Assembly (NCBI GenBank): GCA_023091735.1
Contig: JALKBU010000411.1
Span: 1 to 42,154 of the forward strand
DNA from: Trichomonas tenax
Taxonomy: Eukaryota; Parabasalia; Trichomonadida; Trichomonadidae
Reading direction: 5' to 3'
DNA length: 42,154 bases
The notes beneath the pieces are model-generated. The model did no database searches, was not told the origin of the DNA, and saw only the letters and a list, made by a program, of their open reading frames with translations. This document shows positions 1-10,006 of this stretch, piece by piece. Position 1 is the stretch's first letter. The number at the start of each line of letters is the position of its first letter. The position numbers and the translations under genes were made by a program.

Positions 1-83
1 ACGGAAACACTGCCGACACTGGTTCAGGTACTGATTACATGCCTCCATACATTACTGTTTACACGTGGTATAGGGTTTATTAA
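1..83 (+). CDS. 3' end of a tail-collar-like protein (5' end outside window)
   Basis: Reading from base 3 there is an open frame of 26 residues ending in TAA at 81-83. Its last residues read YMPPYITVYTWYRVY, preceded by a Gly/Thr-rich stretch. The pattern MPPY-x-x-V-Y-x-W at the extreme C-terminus is typical of phage tail-collar/tail-fibre proteins and of relatives in large DNA viruses and in protists that acquired them. The frame is open to the window edge, so length, domains and intactness cannot be judged. Family assignment is inference from a short C-terminal motif; it may be a laterally acquired bacterial or phage-type gene. Confidence 0.45.
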   Translation, partial: GNTADTGSGTDYMPPYITVYTWYRVY

Positions 84-161
84 ATCCAAATAAATTTCTC
101 TCATAACCACTAAAATTATTTTTCAAATTTCCTTACCCCATTTTCTTTTCGCTTTCTTTTC

Positions 162-183
162 TTAGTTAGTTAGTTAGTTAGTT
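162..183. repeat. TTAG tetranucleotide microsatellite
   Basis: About five tandem TTAG units in the AT-rich spacer after the first CDS. A run of seven G lies further on near 289-295. Nothing links it to a gene. Confidence 0.85.
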
Positions 184-339
184 TGTCATAAATTATTTCA
201 AAAACTGAATAAATTTTATAAAGTCATTAGTTTTAATATAAAATTAACGTTAGTTTTGTAAAGTAATTCAAAAATTTATTTTCTATATGGGGGGGACCCT
301 AACTTGTAAAACTAACTCTATCATGTAACCTCTCAATTT

Positions 340-386
340 TAACATTGCGGAATGTGGTGGCGCAGACACCACAGTGCGCAATGTTA
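340..386. other. Two-step hairpin, GC-rich within AT-rich spacer
   Basis: Arms TAACATTGCG (340-349) and CGCAATGTTA (377-386) pair perfectly. After a 3x3 internal loop, TGTGGTG (353-359) pairs with CACCACA (367-373), leaving a 7-base loop. That is 17 base pairs in 47 bases. It lies between the convergent ends of the first CDS and the kinase gene. It could be a structured RNA element, a 3'-end signal or a tiny transposon relic. Confidence 0.7.
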
Positions 387-683
387 ATAACTAACTAATA
401 AGCAAAATTTGTGTGTGTATTTCACCATATTTTCGGTGCTTATGTTCCCTCCTTTCGAGTGATCAACAATATATTGACCTCTAAACCGTGAGCTTATGTC
501 ACTGAACTGTCTGTGGCACGATGTTGTTGTTCCTGTTGCGAGAAAGATTGGCGTCATCTTTTCACAGGCCAGATTTATGGTTGCAGTAGCCGTGAACTTT
601 TGTTTTATGTCCTGTGGAATTGCAGCCACTTCTTCGGCACCAACTTCAGCTAAAACTTCTCCATCTAGTAAGAGAGAGTCCAT
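384..683 (-). CDS. Possible 99-aa hypothetical protein, low support
   Basis: An ATG-initiated frame of 99 residues begins MDSLLLDGEVLAEVGAEE and ends in TAA inside the right arm of the 340-386 hairpin. The N-terminal third is acidic and protein-like; the rest is not recognisable. Another 78-aa frame runs opposite (496-732, +), so either or neither may be coding. About 30 bases upstream on the minus strand are two AACGAT cores (ACAACGATAACGATT), which resemble known trichomonad MYB recognition elements. I see no initiator motif. It could be a truncated relic. Confidence 0.25.
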   Translation of the reverse strand: MDSLLLDGEVLAEVGAEEVAAIPQDIKQKFTATATINLACEKMTPIFLATGTTTSCHRQFSDISSRFRGQYIVDHSKGGNISTENMVKYTHKFCLLVSY

Positions 684-822
684 TGGACATGGCCCAAAAA
701 TAATCGTTATCGTTGTGTCACCCCCTTCTTAAAAACTGTTTGTAAGAGTGAGGGAAATCTGGGTAATCAAAATTTTCATGTAGAAACAATATTTCGATAT
801 AATAAACAAATAAAACATACAT

Positions 823-2103
823 TTATTCTGTTAGAATGGAATTCTCGACATATGAGAAGCCTGGAACCATTGCAGCATCTCCAAAAATTGGAGCGACATA
901 AGAGTCTGCTTTAACTTCATTGGTGAATTCTGAGTCAAAATACTTAACGTTTGTTGGATCCTCTATCTGTGGGACATAGACTGGCTGGATTTTCTTGTTA
1001 AGAACATCATCGAAGTTGTAGTTAGCGAAGAATGGATGTTTTTCGACTTGCTCAAATCTGAATCTTTCCTTTGGATCCTTCTTAAGGAGTCCGAGAATGA
1101 AGGACTTGTCTGTCTCTGAAGCATAGTCTGGGAACTTAACTGGATTCTCTAATATTCTTCTATATGTCTTTTCTCTGTTATCACTGTGGAACGGAGGACG
1201 ATGGAACATGAGCTCATAAGCAAGGATACCAAGAGCCCACCAATCGACGCTCTTATCATAATTAAATCCACGAATGACTTCAGGAGCGATGTAATCTGGT
1301 GTTCCACAGAATGTAGATGTGGAATCATCAACAGATATATCCTTGGCAAGTCCAAAATCTGTTAATTTGATATAGCCATCAGATGCAATAAGAATATTTT
1401 CTGGCTTCATGTCTCTGTAGACGACACCGATGCTATGTAAGTGATGAAGAGCTAATGCAACTTGAGCAATGACGAGTTTGTATTCATCAGCTTGAAGAAA
1501 ACCGTCTCTCTTGATGTGAGCGAAGAGCTCGCCACCTGGTACATACTCAAGGCCGAGGTAGAACTTAGAAGTCGACTGAAATGCGAATTTAAGATGGACA
1601 ATGAAAGGATGAGTTGCTTTAAGCATAATATTACGTTCATTGAGTACTGTCTTGATCTGCTTTTGTTCTATTAACTTAGATTTCCTGATAGATTTGATCG
1701 CGAAGTATTCATCCGAATATTTCGACTTTACTAAACGAACTTTGCCATAGTATCCGGCACCGATAACGCTGATAACATCGAAAGAGTCCATGTTTAAGTC
1801 TGGGTTCCAGAAAGTCGTTCCTCTAAGTAATAGGACCCATTGCATCATTTCTTGTGTAGTTTTCGCCTCGAGAAGAGCTGTTTCACCCTCAGTGTCCTCG
1901 ATGTAGAAGCGTAGTTTCTTCTGATCATTTACAATCTGTATTTTGCAGTTCGGATTAATTTCAAGAGTTTGTCCAGCGTTGTTGAACTTTTCTGATTTTG
2001 CAATAACTAGCTGCGTGCCGATCAACTTGCAGTAGCGCTGCGACCATATGCCCAATAAGCCGCGCTTGTTTAACCAGCCGCCTGTTGTAGAAAGCGAATT
2101 CAT
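823..2103 (-). CDS. PH-domain AGC-family Ser/Thr protein kinase (Akt/PKB-like)
   Basis: 426 aa. A PH domain spans about residues 7-97 (GGWLNKRGLLGIWSQRYCKL, with K13, R14 and R23 placed for phosphoinositide binding). The kinase domain spans about 108-359: glycine loop GAGYYGKV (115-122), lysine K137 in FAIKSI, catalytic YRDMKPEN with D231, DFG at 249-251, and activation segment TFCGTPDYIAPE with phosphorylatable T264. The AGC tail ends in VPGFSYVE, a hydrophobic motif whose first Phe is replaced. All catalytic residues are present, so it should be active at membranes through PH-lipid binding. Length and domain order match Akt-like kinases of protists. The stop codon sits in TAAA, as is common for trichomonad 3' ends. 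The gene stands alone, and its upstream region carries the 2169-2265 repeat. Confidence 0.95.
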   Translation of the reverse strand: MNSLSTTGGWLNKRGLLGIWSQRYCKLIGTQLVIAKSEKFNNAGQTLEINPNCKIQIVNDQKKLRFYIEDTEGETALLEAKTTQEMMQWVLLLRGTTFWNPDLNMDSFDVISVIGAGYYGKVRLVKSKYSDEYFAIKSIRKSKLIEQKQIKTVLNERNIMLKATHPFIVHLKFAFQSTSKFYLGLEYVPGGELFAHIKRDGFLQADEYKLVIAQVALALHHLHSIGVVYRDMKPENILIASDGYIKLTDFGLAKDISVDDSTSTFCGTPDYIAPEVIRGFNYDKSVDWWALGILAYELMFHRPPFHSDNREKTYRRILENPVKFPDYASETDKSFILGLLKKDPKERFRFEQVEKHPFFANYNFDDVLNKKIQPVYVPQIEDPTNVKYFDSEFTNEVKADSYVAPIFGDAAMVPGFSYVENSILTE

Positions 2104-2133
2104 ATTTGAGTATTAATTTGGCTGCTAAATTTG

Positions 2134-2150
2134 TGTGTGAATTTTTGTGA
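2134..2150 (-). promoter_or_regulatory. Initiator-like motifs of the kinase gene
   Basis: On the minus strand TCACA occurs at 2150-2146 and again at 2140-2136, about 35-45 bases before the ATG at 2103. Both fit the trichomonad initiator TCA(C/T)(T/A), but the distance is longer than for the other genes here. Confidence 0.4.
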
Positions 2151-2168
2151 GAGAACTTTCAATAAAAT

Positions 2169-2265
2169 TTGTAAACATTTTAATAGCTTTGTAAACATCT
2201 CAATCCAGTTTTGTAAACATTTCAATTAAAAATTTGTAAACATCACAATGAAATAAACATTTCAA
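2169..2265. repeat. Five degenerate ~21-bp repeats with GTAAACAT core, upstream of kinase
   Basis: GTAAACAT begins at 2171, 2191, 2213 and 2236, and a variant ATAAACAT at 2253. Each is followed by a TTTAAT, CTCAAT, TTCAAT or CACAAT tail. Spacing is 17-23 bases, near two helical turns. The array lies directly upstream of the kinase initiator region, so it is a candidate regulatory array. The core resembles a forkhead site by sequence only. Confidence 0.7.
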
Positions 2266-3907
2266 TATTTAAGTTTAAATGTGTGAAGAAAATTATATAA
2301 ATATTTTTATGTTTGTGTCTCAGGAAGCTCATTTTGGTGGCTATTTTTGGAATTTGAAAATTCAGGGAAAGATTTATCCCGTTTTAAATCTAAAAAAATT
2401 GTCGATTATTGATATGTTTTTATTTGATATTCGTTTTAAGCACGGTCAGTTATTGATACAGGCAAAGAATTTATCGAAACAAAATTGTTTTCTCATTAAT
2501 TAAATCTTTTTAGCCGATTTTCGTGCAGAGAATAGTATGCTAATATCAGATCCATTGAGATTTCAAAAACAAAATTTTTTCAAAAAAAAATAGTTTTCTA
2601 TTAATAATTTGATATTCATATAATAGATGATTACTAGATTACAATCATAATATTATTTTTGAAAACTCGATTTTATCTCAAAAATTACTCGTTAAATATC
2701 AATTAATTTGTTGACAAATGCTAATAGCTAATAATGATCTGTGCATTTAACTAATAAAACATTTTTACATAAATTTTTCGCTTATATTTGATATTTAGGT
2801 GTTTTAGGCGATACTTATTATGACTATCACTGTTTAAAAATTTTCGCATCGTTTTTTGTAAAAGCGACAGACCTCCACGTTTAAAAAATTTGTTTTAGTT
2901 CTCATCTGTTTGAGATTCTCATTGCGAATAAACTAAATTTTTGTTCAATAATCGACATTTGACTTTGATTTTCTTCTTTTTGCGTAATGTACTGCAATAG
3001 CATAGGCAGATTTTGACCTTATTTTGAAAAAATCCTTAAGATTTGATATAAAATCTATGGTTTTATCCATTTTATTGATATATGTAATACCGCTGTTAGA
3101 ATTTAAATATATTTGCAGCGTTGATTTACTCTCATTTTGTTTTTATTATTTTGTGATTTCATAAAATGTGGTGTCGGTGCATGCAAGAAGGCGGTAGTTA
3201 TTTCTTTTGGTCCTGAAAGCGATGGCTCTGATATTTGCTGAGAAAAAATGCTCGGTAACGAAATAAAATTGAGTTTTCTCGATCAAGTAAATTAATTGAT
3301 TTTGACTGGCGATTTGTGATCTCCGTTATATGGGCATTCCAAATTACATAAGATCATTTTAGTCCTATATAATTTCTGACACGTAACTTTTTACACGTCA
3401 ACGCAATTCTTTTCTATGTAGATGTTATCGCTACAAATATGTGTAGTTGCAGACATAGTATTCACGGAAATTTTGGAAAAGATATTAACAAATGCTTTAG
3501 ATTTTGCATGCATTGAGATATTTCATAATGTGAAAATTCAACAAATGTACATGGGAATGAATCGCGTGTTGCTGAAAAGCTTTACATGATTGATTTGCAT
3601 TTGAGTGTTAATAAATTCAAACTGAATGATTTAATGTCGACATTATAAATCTTGATGAAATACAAACCTGATGTGCATATTTTGTACACTCCATAATACA
3701 TACATATGCTATGGATGGTTTTACATAGAAAGCAATAATTCTCATATCTGGCAAAGCTTGAAAAGATTGAAAATATCAAGAGAAATCATAACTTCCAATT
3801 TTAATGATTGCAAAGTGATTTCATCATTTTTCTATATCAATAAGCGGATGCCATTATACAGCACACAACTGTATTTCGAAATTTAATTATAGCTAAGTAC
3901 TGCTGAA
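2266..3907. other. AT-rich intergenic region, no convincing gene
   Basis: Contains short frames such as 2279-2503(+) and 3671-3886(+) whose translations are low-complexity and unrecognisable. TTACACGTCA near 3391 resembles the recurrent TTACATGTCA motif. No RNA gene is recognised. Confidence 0.5.
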
Positions 3908-4116
3908 TAAAAAATTATTATGAGATGTAAACTATTCAAAATTGGATTGAAAAACTGCATTACATTTTCAACTATGTTCACTCGAAAAAGTCATAATACT
4001 AATAAATAACTATTGCAACATTTTTACTATACTATTACCGTTAAGGTTTTTTAAAATACCATGACTTTTAGAATCATTATCCGCAGCTGTCACTTTTCAT
4101 GCTAGTCGCCCCTTAA
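3908..4116. mobile_element. MITE-like element, copy 1
   Basis: About 200 bp aligned by eye with the copy at 20038-20250: shared GATGTAAACTATTCAAAA near the left end (3924-3940), AATAAATAACTATT in the middle, and the right end GTCACTTTTCATGCTAGTCG followed by CCCCTTAA. Right-end reverse complement TTAAGGGGCGACTAG is the terminal inverted repeat seen at the left end of copy 2; the left TIR of this copy has decayed. The right end lies about 40 bases before the Pmp-like pseudogene. Confidence 0.7.
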
Positions 4117-4153
4117 GGTTAATTCATTTTTTTAAAATGTTTTGATTGATGTT

Positions 4154-5140
4154 ATTAAAGAAAAATCATGGAATGAATATTTCACAGGAGCTCCAAGTAA
4201 AACAACATCATGATATAATATATTCATCAATTATTCAACATATATTAGATACTTTATCAATGAAAATTTATTTTCTTATTTGCGAAAAGAAGGCGCAGTA
4301 AGATTCACAGGACATTCGCAAGGTGTTTTAATTGAATGCTCAATGTTTATTTGCTGCGGATCATTAACACTAAGTGGCGGATCGATATTTCTTGAAGTTA
4401 AAAATTCTGTCCTTTCCCAAAACACAATTTTGTTTTCAAAAGTTTATTCGAATGTTTCTTACACTGTATTCCAACAAAATGTTGATGTAAATTATTATTA
4501 CTGCATTTTAACAAATTATATGAATTCTGTTTCTAATTGCGGTGATGAGAATTTTATTGGATATAACACCTCTGGAATTTCCAAAGGTGATGTCCATATA
4601 AAAAGCTATTACATTTCGTATAGTAAAGGGAGTTCATCAGCCGCATGTGGTATTGATCCAATTGATACATATTTACATCCTGAATTGAATACATTAATGT
4701 TCTCGAGAATTGCAAATAATTCTCAACAGAGCAGTGATGTAATTCATATCCATGGATATATAGACGATGGTATAGTTAAAGTAAAATACACAGATTTTCT
4801 TGGTAATACAAAAACTAGTGATACCAAAGGAATAATATATATAGTTAACAGTAGAGGTTTTGTTTTCGGAAGCTGCAATTTTTGAAATAATCAAGGCAGC
4901 CGATTATTTTCTGTAGATTATTATGTAGAAAATGTTATAGTTAATAATTGCTTTGGTGATAAGTTCGATTATTTTGGTCAGAAAACATTGTGTTTCACAA
5001 ATACTTAAACTGATTTTTGTAAATAGGACTCATTTCAACCAATTTGTTTAAAATTCTATTCAAGCATTAACAACCGCAAATATTCTGGCTACCTTATGAA
5101 TATTGTCGTTTCTATATTTATAGGTTTAGGAATTATATAA
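4154..5140 (+). pseudogene. Pmp-like (beta-helix) surface protein pseudogene
   Basis: One reading frame runs from about 4154 to the TAA at 5138-5140 with internal stops near 4208, 4883, 5006 and 5021. The N-terminal part (SWNEYFTGAPSKTTS) aligns with the start of the minus-strand paralogue at 25225 (SWEEYFDGSPNKTIS). Next comes the family signature LIECSMFICCGS followed by GGSIFLEVKNSVL, where the paralogue has LIEDSMFAFCGS. The C-terminus has a hydrophobic segment (YLMNIVVSIFIGLGII) that would have been a membrane anchor. Repeated short Asn/Cys/Gly-rich strands suggest a right-handed beta-helix like the Pmp family expanded in trichomonads. Multiple nonsense codons in an otherwise aligned frame mark it as decayed. 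Confidence 0.8.
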
Positions 5141-5561
5141 TAAAGCGAGAAAGATCCACGAATATATCAACAAGAACTATAAAGAAAGGAAAAAAAATTC
5201 ACATATAATTATCGATTTTGATATGCAACAGGACATGATATAATTTTTTTGGAGATTTGATTAGTTTTTATCTCATCAATGCAGAAGTGTTTTCCAAAAC
5301 TCCCAATGCTGATTCTGCCACTACATTAACGTTGATTTTTTTCCCCTGAATCATCCCTTAAATAATACATTCAGGATTTGATTATCATGCATATTAAGAT
5401 TTTCATTATCTGGTAATTTTTTCTCTTCAATATAGCATGAAATAGTCTTATCGTGACTTGAATTTGCATATTAAAATCAATTATTTTCCCCTTTAAATTA
5501 TTTTTTATCAAAAATGAAGATATATTTAAAACATGAATACAAACATTTAATTAAATTTTGT

Positions 5562-6248
5562 TTAAACGAGTGAGAGAAGACAATTTCTAGTAGAAATTTG
5601 GTCACGGTTGCAAGCAACGAATGTCTGGAGAGCGAGAGACATGTCGAAACCTTCGCAAACGAGGGAGCGAAGTGAATCCATTTCTGTGCGAGAAAGATCG
5701 ACTGAATTCTTGGCAACTGAAACCTTCTTTGGAGAGTTCTTCTCAACAAACTCGTTAATTAACTTTCTTTGGACAACTAAATCAAATTGTTGGATTTCAG
5801 AAATTCTATCATCAATCAAATATTCAGCAGCTCTTTCAAGGTTGTATGAAGCAGCAATAAGAGCCTGATGGCACTTTTCATGATCAAAATCCATTTTTTC
5901 TAATTTTTGAACTAATTTATCAACATTCTTTGGTACATAGATGTCAGAGCGTGGAGGAATCACTCTTTTGTTGGATTTTGATGATTTTTTATGCTGCATG
6001 CGCTTTAAATTGTTTTGAACTAAAATTTCGGGCTGTGGGTAAATAGCAACGTATTCAGATGGCTGAATGTTTAATTCAATGATCTTTTGGGTATTTTGGA
6101 GTAATTGTGCATGGTAAAATAACGAAAATAATTTTGCAACGATGTTAATTTTTGGAGAAAGTTGTTCCTTAACCTGTTCAACGTCTGTTGTCTCGTTAAC
6201 GTCAACAGCTGAAACCTTTCCACTGAGAGAGCGACAGAGAATATGCAT
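5562..6248 (-). CDS. UBL-UBA-UBA ubiquitin shuttle protein (Rad23-like)
   Basis: 228 aa. Residues 1-72 have a ubiquitin-like fold pattern (MHILCRSLSGKVSAVDVNET and IQPSEYVAIYPQ at the end). UBA1 is at about 109-147 (VDKLVQKLEKMDFDHEKCHQ and NLERAAEYLIDD). UBA2 is at about 184-228 (MDSLRSLVCEGFDMSLALQT). This order is that of Rad23/Dsk2 shuttles that bring ubiquitinated proteins to the proteasome; two UBAs and AAEYLIDD (compare the AVEYLL of Rad23) favour Rad23. The linker between the UBAs is only about 36 residues, so the XPC-binding domain of canonical Rad23 appears missing. The start is chosen because an initiator TCATTTTT lies 14 bases upstream. The stop lies in TAAA. Confidence 0.85.
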   Translation of the reverse strand: MHILCRSLSGKVSAVDVNETTDVEQVKEQLSPKINIVAKLFSLFYHAQLLQNTQKIIELNIQPSEYVAIYPQPEILVQNNLKRMQHKKSSKSNKRVIPPRSDIYVPKNVDKLVQKLEKMDFDHEKCHQALIAASYNLERAAEYLIDDRISEIQQFDLVVQRKLINEFVEKNSPKKVSVAKNSVDLSRTEMDSLRSLVCEGFDMSLALQTFVACNRDQISTRNCLLSLV

Positions 6249-6256
6249 TCTTTATC

Positions 6257-6264
6257 GAAAAATG
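6257..6264 (-). promoter_or_regulatory. Initiator (Inr) of the Rad23-like gene
   Basis: Minus-strand TCATTTTT matches the trichomonad initiator TCA(C/T)(T/A). The predicted transcript would start at 6262, giving a 13-14-base 5' UTR, typical for the group. Confidence 0.75.
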
Positions 6265-6744
6265 AACTGTAAAATTTTCCCGAAAAAATTTTGTTAAAAA
6301 TTTGCTGTCACTTTTGACAAAAATTTTCCTTCCAAAACTATAAAAATAGAATTAGCATATCATACAATATCCAAAAACTACAAAAATATTGAATAAACTC
6401 AATTCACAACCGATATTTTTACGTTTTATTGATATTTAGCATTAACATATAACATAGAGCCTAATTTTTCAATAAAATCGAAGTCGAAATTTTTTCTTTT
6501 GGGAGTTGTTAATTTGAATTTAATTGTAATATTTGCAATATACTATACTTATAAATGCTATTTATCATGAAACTTTTGAAATTGATTATTTCTTACTTAT
6601 TTTCCATTAAAAATAGACGTTAAAGTATATCTTAATGCTATTGATCACAAAATTTTTGAAATTACGTTTATATCGAAAATTTTTCTATAAATTTGAAATC
6701 AAGAATTTATGCATATTTGGAACAAGCATTATATGCAGATTACA

Positions 6745-6870
6745 AAAATAGGAAAATTTTAGAGGTGTAGAAAGGGGCATTTTTTCTTATTTTGGCTCGA
6801 AACTTTGGTAATATAATGCATATACTAATGCTAATATATACACCAAGTTTTGGGCGAAAAGCTGCGGATA
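6745..6870. repeat. Dispersed repeat, inverted match to 41370-41460
   Basis: GGCTCGAAACTTTGGTAATA, then TAATGC, two ATGCTAATAT-like blocks, ACCAAGTTTTG and GAAAAGCTGCGGA recur in inverse orientation at 41370-41444. The GCTGCGGA box also occurs near 9430 and 41270. Non-coding and AT-rich; likely part of a widespread trichomonad repeat. Confidence 0.65.
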
Positions 6871-7013
6871 CGCATTTCGAAAATCCTCGAAAATCACCCC
6901 TAATGTCTATGACAAAAGTGAACATCAAAAAGTGATAGGCAAACCTTAAAGTCACTTTTATAAATAAATTATCACTTTTTGCGCAGGCAAATTGTCACCT
7001 TTATAAAAAGTGT

Positions 7014-7125
7014 CATAAATATCTTTGTTGTCTAACCAATACATCCAGGTTAGTGTTGTTGACGAGCCACAACTCTATCATCAACGAGCATAAACCTAAT
7101 TGGTAAGAAAACAACGATATTTATG
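7014..7125. other. Long hairpin with 27-bp arms
   Basis: The left arm 7014-7040 (CATAAATATCTTTGTTGTCT plus AACCAAT) pairs with 7099-7125 at 24 of 27 positions. The 58-base loop has internal self-similarity (TTGACGAG and TCAACGAG). Copies of the box TCACTTTTATAAA and TCACCTTTATAAA flank it on the left (6953-7009), and a local GC-rich stretch (7153-7200) on the right. No tRNA, 5S or snRNA consensus was recognised. It may be a MITE relic or a structured RNA. Confidence 0.65.
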
Positions 7126-9914
7126 CATGCTTAAATTGTTGCGAGAATGTCATTGGGCGAGGTCGGCCTGAGACTTCCAAAGCCCTCGAGCGGCCAAGCC
7201 AGGTCATATCAAGAACCCACTTATTGAACCAATTTTTAATACACATTACATTTTCACTTTTGATATTAAAAAATTATTATTTTTTTCTATTTTTTATTTT
7301 TCACAGATACCTTTTTCATTACACGATTATTTTCATATTATTACTTATTCTCATAATTATTAATATATCATTAAATTCATAATTAATTATGAATCATGAA
7401 TTAAATAATGTTTTCATGTTACTTTCATTTTATATATTGATTTATATTATTTAGATTCTCAATTCGATCCTTATATTCTTTATAAAATTCATTTTTAACT
7501 AAAATTTTTATTTTTATCTTCAAATTATTCGTTTATAATTCATAATTACTATGCAAGACGGGATAATTTCGACTAAGTTTCTTGGTTTTCTTAGGTTTGG
7601 AGTGCAACAAAAACTTGCAATGAACAAAGAGAAATGGATGATGTGCTATCGTCAGGATGCTGATAGCACAAATAACATCCTTCACTATAAGGTCACAACT
7701 ACTCATAATGAAGTCTTCTTTGGCTTCCAACATTGAGTTCAATCCATTTCAACCTATTGACACTTTTCCAATTTTTTTTTTCCACGCAAACACGTCACTT
7801 TCCTTTATTTTGACATACTGACTTTACATGTCAAAAATAAGTTGCATGTCAGAAAAGCACGTTGTTCTATTTTGTCCCAGTCCCATCACGCCTGTGATAC
7901 ACTGGTGGACGACACTGTATTTAAATAGGGGATGTATCCAATATTTAGGGGATGAAAATTATATACAGATATATTGATATACGCATGTGCAGAATGCTGT
8001 ATCTATTCTAATTAATCAAATCTGAGCGTTTGAAAATTTAATTTAAATTTTATCTATCTCTAATAATGACTATAGTCAACTATATTTCAATTCATATTAC
8101 CCATGCCTGTATAGAACATGGAGTATTAAATCGAAATCTAGATGTTTCTGTAAAAATACATCAGAATTGCAAAAATGTGAGATTTTTGAGTGCTTTTATG
8201 GTCTTCAGCAGTTTATCTAAGTACAAGCAGCATATTCTAGTTAGTAAAATGCTATAAAATCCCTTCAAGAGCCTAGATCGTAAACAATTATTTGTAAATA
8301 ATCCAGTGCTTTGATCGCCTGGAAGAAATGACCGCGAATTGCTTAATTTCCTAAAAAATCAGCATTCAATATAGCTCCAAGCAATCTGTCATCAAGCAGA
8401 ACAGGTTTTGGATATTTGAATGCTACAGTATGCAAGCATCACAGTCATTAGTATTAACAGTCGATTTTTTTTTTCAAAAAAAAAAACAATATCATCAAAA
8501 ATGATCAGCCTCTGGCATAGGCTCTCCAGAGCAGCAAATGTCTGTATAGTTGATGCCAGAAATTGATTGTTTTTTAAAATATTTGTAAACGATTGTGATT
8601 ATAAATCAAAGATAACTCGTATTGTCTAACATAACGAACAGTTACGCATAACCTATCTGTTGTCATATCATTAGGCATCAAAAACGCGTACTGTTGATGC
8701 AATACTCGGATTTATCGCATTATCTGCGGCACTCTGAGGTTTTTAGATCATTGTGCGTTCTAGAAACATCATGATGCCATAGAAAATGTATATTTGTAAA
8801 AAGAATGTCGAATGACTAAGTACTGAGCAAATCTCGAAGATACAAACAGACAGCAAACCATATACTGAGTAGAAAAGCTTCGCGCTTGTGATTTCTCGAC
8901 TGTTGATGCCTTATTTGCGATGAAGTTGCGATAATATCGAAGATTGAGAATTCTTGAATGAAGCACCGCTAGTTTTTCACTGGCAAGAGCAATGACTGCA
9001 CTGACTGATTCTTGGAACTAGTGAAAAACTAGTGGAGAACGCATTACCACATTTGGTAGCGCACATATAAGTTTAAAATTAGTAAATAAGGGGGTAGGGG
9101 ATGCATCTTAAATTTCCCTTTTATGGGGGTAAATTTGAAAGATGTTTTCTATCATCACAATTTTTTGATATCCAATATAACCTTAGACACTCTCAAATTT
9201 TGAATGGCATGCGACGGTTTTTGATACTCCTTTCAAAAAAATTGAAATTCAGGATAATAAGAAATATGCAACCTATGGATATAGTTAATTCGTTTGGCTG
9301 AATTAGAATTTTCAAAAGAGTTGATTTTTACGCCAAAAACTCAAAATAAACACAGAAAATGAATTTTGAAATTTACACACACTTGAGAACTCTGGACATG
9401 CAACTCAGGACACACTTTTTAACTTTTTCGAAAAGCGTAGCTGCGGACAATTAAGCATGTCGTTTTCTATGAAAATAGGACCCTCGGCGACAATGGTGTC
9501 TAGACACCCTTTAGTTGGGGGGAGAGAATAAACCCCTTGTAACAGAAAGTGTCATTTTACATGAGAGCATGATCCTTCAATTGTAATGCTTCATACAGCG
9601 TCCTTCTCACTCGGAAGTGAATGCTACCCCCTTTTTAGCATCTTGAAGCGCTTAAATGATGCCGATTTATAATATTAAAACGTTTTCAGAGCCAATTGGC
9701 TTTATTATTTACAGCTAGTCCTCTGCGACGAATAGATGTCGCGTTTCTGCATTCAGAATACAAGCCGAAGCCATTTTTATCTTCGATCGAACTCATTTCA
9801 ATATGAACCGATTTTTTATCCTTATTACTTACAGGCAATCAGCTGCTATGGCCAGCCGTAATATTTCTACCTTTATTTTACGAATAAACATATTAAAATT
9901 TTGATATTATTAAA
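7126..9914. other. Gene-poor region with decayed sequence
   Basis: 7153-7200 is a GC-rich island without a frame. 7551-7736 has overlapping short frames on both strands (61 and 69 aa) that are not recognised. TTTACATGTCA occurs near 7823-7835 with a second GCATGTCAGA close by. The minus strand from about 8966 to 8066 has many short protein-like stretches broken by stops, which suggests an old pseudogene of unknown family. A 13-bp inverted repeat pairs 8969-8981 with 9020-9032. GGTGTCTAGACACC at 9496-9509 is a perfect palindrome. No intact gene is supported. Confidence 0.5.
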
Positions 9915-10006
9915 TATTTCCAGAATTGCTCAATTTCTGGTTGATTTTCTCCAAAGCATCGCTTGTATTGAGGAAACCAACCAGAAATTGAGCATTCTTG
10001 GAAATA
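9915..10006. other. Hairpin with 29-bp arms
   Basis: TATTTCCAGAATTGCTCAAT with TTCTGGTTG (9915-9943) pairs with 9978-10006 with two mismatches, around a 34-base loop. It is the size of a small foldback/MITE or a precursor-like RNA. No flanking gene uses it. Confidence 0.75.

Noticed and set aside
384..683. Considered as a TBP-like N-terminus because of TATINLACE
   Set aside because: Only a few residues resemble TBP repeats and the following residues do not fit.
2171..2260. Repeat array considered as CRISPR-like
   Set aside because: Units are short, degenerate and AT-rich, with no spacers of constant length; the genome is eukaryotic.
7153..7210. GC-rich stretch considered as a tRNA or 5S gene
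   Set aside because: No T-loop (GGTTCRA) or acceptor pairing could be found on either strand.
9101..9301. 66-aa plus-strand frame starting at an ATG
   Set aside because: AT-rich, lacks an initiator, no recognisable domain; likely chance.
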